Source: an uncultured Anaerotruncus sp.
GTDB lineage: Bacteria > Bacillota_A > Clostridia > Oscillospirales > CAG-272
DNA length: 8,034 bases
Assembly (NCBI GenBank): GCA_958414155.1
Contig: CATYWI010000043.1
Location: 1-8,034 of the forward strand
Direction: 5' to 3'
Below are positions 6,237 through 8,034 of the stretch, one piece after another (the first letter of the stretch is position 1; every line of letters begins with the position of its first letter). The translations under genes and the position numbers were made by a program. A model generated the notes under the pieces. It was not told the DNA's origin, did no database searches, and saw nothing but the letters and a program-made list of their open reading frames with translations.

Positions 6237-7854
6237 CGTCACAACCTCCTATCAGCGTGCGGACGAGCCACAGACCGTCCTCCCGCCTGACCGTTATATC
6301 CGGAGAAGCAAGGAAGGACAGATCGGCGGTGCATTCCACCGACAGGTCCATCTCGCCGTCGGACACGGAAATAAACAGGGACTGCAGCCCGTTTATCGTC
6401 ATTTCCGCAACCGTTTTAAGAAGATCAAACAGCCGCATCACCTCCGTCGAGCGCATGGGCTTCGTCGTATGGTAGACCACACTGCACTCCGTGCCGCAGA
6501 CGGTCATGACCCTCACCGCCTCGTCAACGGTCAGCCGTAGCTCCTGCTGGGGCAGAAGCTCATATTCCATGCCGAGAAAATAAAGATTGGCGCCGCGCTT
6601 GATGTAGGTGCCCAGCAGAAGAATCCTTTTCAGCAGGTTCCGCACCTCCGCAGGTTCCGCATCCTCACATTGCTTCAAAAGCTGCCCGATCCTGATTATC
6701 TGCTTTCCGTACCTTGCCTCCAGCTCATCGTAAATACGGTTTTTTTCGGTCAGCTCGTACAGCTTCTTCTGTATGAGATAAGCCCCCTGCAGCTTCTCCT
6801 TGTTGTTTTTGATTATGGCTTTGTTCCCGCTCAGCTTTGCCCGCAACTCGGTCAGCGGACGCACATTGTCCTGCCAGACGGCATATCCGCCGCTTATCGG
6901 TGCCGACGAGATTCGTATTCCGTCGGGACGGAAGACCTGAGTCCCCTCCTCCGGACAGGCAATGTCATCACAGGCGGCATGGGAACGGAGAACAATGTTT
7001 CCGCTGCTGTCCGCAATACTGGCAGCCAGCGTCGTTGCCTCGAAAAGCTCGACATATCCCGTGTTGGACTGTATCATCCGGCAGTGTATGCAGCTTTCGT
7101 AAATCGCGGCAAACAACAGGCAAAACATCACATTCATATCGCCGAACCACCAGCGTACAGCCGGCAGTCCCGACAGATAAAGAAGCCCGTAAAGAACCGT
7201 TATGCAGCCTGTAACAAACGGCGCAAGCTTCCTTTTTCCGCTGCCCGGTATGCGGCTTTGGTTCAGGAGCCTGACAAGCGCAAAAACCATGCAGGCGATC
7301 ATCCAGACGAAACAGGCATAATACAGCGGACGGTGAGAAAACGAAGAGTTGTCCTGTCCCCCCGGCACTCCGCCGCTGAACGCAAACACCTGCTGGTGCA
7401 GGTCGTTGGTGATCACCGACAGAAAAAGCACAGCCGGAACAATCGCCAGACAACCGGTCCTTCCGTTCAGACGGATTTCCTGCGGTTTTCCGAGAGACAG
7501 GGCAATATACACCCCGAGCAGCGGTATAAAAAGCATGGGTAAATAGTAAAGATACCAGATGTACCGCGCCGCCGTCGGATCGGTGACGACCTCGTATTTC
7601 AGAGTGCGCAAAACAAGCCATACAAGCATCAGGGCAACCGTCATGCGCAGACAGTGCAGAGTCTGTGGCTGTATAATGCGGCGGTCAATGGAATAACCCC
7701 AAAGGGAAAACAGAAGTAAATAAAGCGCCGCGCGGATATAGTTCACATAAACCCCGCCGATGTCGAATTTGGCAAGCATCCTGCAGGAATAAGCCGCGGC
7801 AATGAGGGAAAAAACAACGATCAGGGAAATCAGCTGTCTTGTGTTCCGTTTCAT
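6229..7854 (-). CDS. membrane sensor with 7TM-like N-terminus and degenerate kinase-like C-terminus
   Basis: This 541-residue integral membrane protein has seven to eight hydrophobic segments in residues about 8-253 (for example 100-119 and 133-150, with NDLHQQVF after). The layout resembles the 'histidine kinase N-terminal 7TM' domain of clostridia. Residues about 265-330 look PAS-like (ELFEATTLAASIADSSGNIV). A long coiled coil covers about 332-395. Residues about 400-425 (RILLLGTYIKRGANLYFLG) resemble the segment that follows the dimerisation helices in related clostridial kinases. The remainder keeps a kinase-like fold outline but has no phospho-acceptor His, no N-box Asn and no glycine box, so it should not bind ATP normally. 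It probably detects an extracellular or membrane signal and acts through the soluble kinase, whose gene overlaps its stop codon. An upstream TTG extension (to 7968) adds polar residues across a hairpin and has no ribosome binding site, so the ATG at 7854 was chosen. Confidence 0.85.
   Translation of the reverse strand: MKRNTRQLISLIVVFSLIAAAYSCRMLAKFDIGGVYVNYIRAALYLLLFSLWGYSIDRRIIQPQTLHCLRMTVALMLVWLVLRTLKYEVVTDPTAARYIWYLYYLPMLFIPLLGVYIALSLGKPQEIRLNGRTGCLAIVPAVLFLSVITNDLHQQVFAFSGGVPGGQDNSSFSHRPLYYACFVWMIACMVFALVRLLNQSRIPGSGKRKLAPFVTGCITVLYGLLYLSGLPAVRWWFGDMNVMFCLLFAAIYESCIHCRMIQSNTGYVELFEATTLAASIADSSGNIVLRSHAACDDIACPEEGTQVFRPDGIRISSAPISGGYAVWQDNVRPLTELRAKLSGNKAIIKNNKEKLQGAYLIQKKLYELTEKNRIYDELEARYGKQIIRIGQLLKQCEDAEPAEVRNLLKRILLLGTYIKRGANLYFLGMEYELLPQQELRLTVDEAVRVMTVCGTECSVVYHTTKPMRSTEVMRLFDLLKTVAEMTINGLQSLFISVSDGEMDLSVECTADLSFLASPDITVRREDGLWLVRTLIGGCDDA
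6245..6250 (-). promoter_or_regulatory. ribosome binding site deciding the kinase start
   Basis: AGGAGG within the sensor gene's last codons, eight bases before the ATG at 6236. It favours that ATG over the GTG at 6242 and shows the kinase is translated in coupling with the sensor. Confidence 0.75.
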
Positions 7855-7897
7855 GGGGGAAATCCCTCGCTTTCTGTTGCAGGCAAGGGATTCCCCC
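7855..7897 (-). promoter_or_regulatory. hairpin masking the ribosome binding site of the sensor gene
   Basis: On the minus strand GGGGGAATCCCT (7886-7897) pairs with AGGGATTTCCCCC (7855-7867), a 12-bp stem with one bulged base and an 18-base loop. The stem ends directly at the ATG and includes the only ribosome-binding-like sequence, GAGGGA (7863-7868). If the RNA folds this way, translation of the whole operon could be held low until the hairpin opens. No U tract follows, so it is not a terminator. Confidence 0.6.
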
Positions 7898-8034
7898 TTG
7901 GCGTTGTTTATGTGTTTCCGACAGGTCGTTCCGGACGTGCGTTTCCGCAAACGGCACGCTCGGGCCAACCCGCCAGCACCGGACGGATTCCCGAACCGTC
8001 AGCCCTGTTCCGGCCGGGCACTGCTCCGAAAACG
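7898..8034 (-). other. GC-rich, hairpin-rich leader region, no gene recognised
   Basis: No convincing coding region or promoter is visible here. The minus strand can form several short stems: GCCC/GGGC and GACGG/CCGTC near the right end, CGGG-TTGG-CCCG, and a stronger hairpin at 7936-7958 (CGTGC-GTTT-CCGC-AAAC-GCACG with one bulged G). The heptamer CCGGAAC occurs twice. Such density suggests structured RNA or the 3' end of an upstream transcript, but I could not match it to a known riboswitch, tRNA or intron domain. The feature may extend beyond the window. Confidence 0.4.

Noticed and set aside
5373..6290. 305-codon open frame on the plus strand opposite the kinase gene
   Set aside because: It is the reverse complement of a gene with clear PAS-like, HDSLA and ATPase motifs. 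The plus-strand product has no recognisable domain and no ribosome binding site was seen.
6670..7542. 290-codon open frame on the plus strand opposite the membrane sensor
   Set aside because: It is a shadow of the 7TM coding frame, with a composition rich in Arg, Gln and His typical of antisense frames.
7855..7968. TTG-initiated N-terminal extension of the membrane sensor by 38 residues
   Set aside because: The added residues are highly basic and non-hydrophobic, have no ribosome binding site, and lie across the strong hairpin. The internal ATG at 7854 leads directly into the first membrane segment.
7898..8034. Possible group II intron or riboswitch remnant
   Set aside because: I looked for a GUGYG 5' end, a domain V-like hairpin, and common riboswitch cores, and found none convincingly. 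It is reported only as an unassigned structured region.
1..8034. CRISPR array, insertion sequence, tRNA, toxin-antitoxin pair or phage gene
   Set aside because: No regular direct repeats, transposase motifs, tRNA cloverleaf elements or matching small gene pairs were seen on either strand.

Overview
All supportable genes lie on the minus strand, so the window reads right to left. The organism looks like a Gram-positive clostridial bacterium, probably a gut-type Oscillospiraceae/Ruminococcaceae relative. The reasons are a secreted protein ending in a carboxypeptidase-regulatory-like domain plus a type I dockerin, a 7TM-type clostridial sensor module, strong AGGAGG ribosome binding sites, and moderate base composition. 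The placement is inferred from family knowledge, not from a database search.

Right part (about 4620-8034): a structured leader is followed by three overlapping genes that form one signalling operon. They are a membrane sensor with an N-terminal 7TM-like domain and a degenerate kinase-like C-terminus, a soluble PAS-like histidine kinase with a HisKA_3-type HDSLA motif and an ATPase domain, and a NarL/LuxR-type response regulator with intact receiver residues. The 8-nt and 10-nt overlaps imply translational coupling. A strong hairpin, likely a terminator, closes the operon.

Middle part (about 3370-4500): a good sigma-A-type promoter (perfect TATAAT) with a 20-bp imperfect palindrome touching its -35 drives a small stand-alone receiver-like protein. 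That protein has Glu in place of the phospho-acceptor Asp. Nine bases after its stop begins a broken gene that keeps a signal peptide, a regulatory-like beta domain and an eroded dockerin, interrupted by at least two in-frame stops, one frameshift and two further stops. It is a decayed relative of the next gene.

Left part (1-3300): an intact 1016-residue secreted dockerin protein, mostly made of domains I cannot name, is preceded by a candidate promoter whose -10 lies between the arms of a perfect 13-bp inverted repeat. Twenty-five bases after its stop begins a gene that runs off the window and looks like an SPFH/virion-core-like protein of the YdjI type.

Working model (inference): the membrane sensor passes a signal to the soluble kinase, which phosphorylates the LuxR-type regulator. 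The palindrome next to the promoter of the small receiver gene is a candidate target of that regulator. The dockerin proteins would be surface or cellulosome-like effectors encoded beside it. No CRISPR array, tRNA, rRNA, insertion sequence or phage gene was found.
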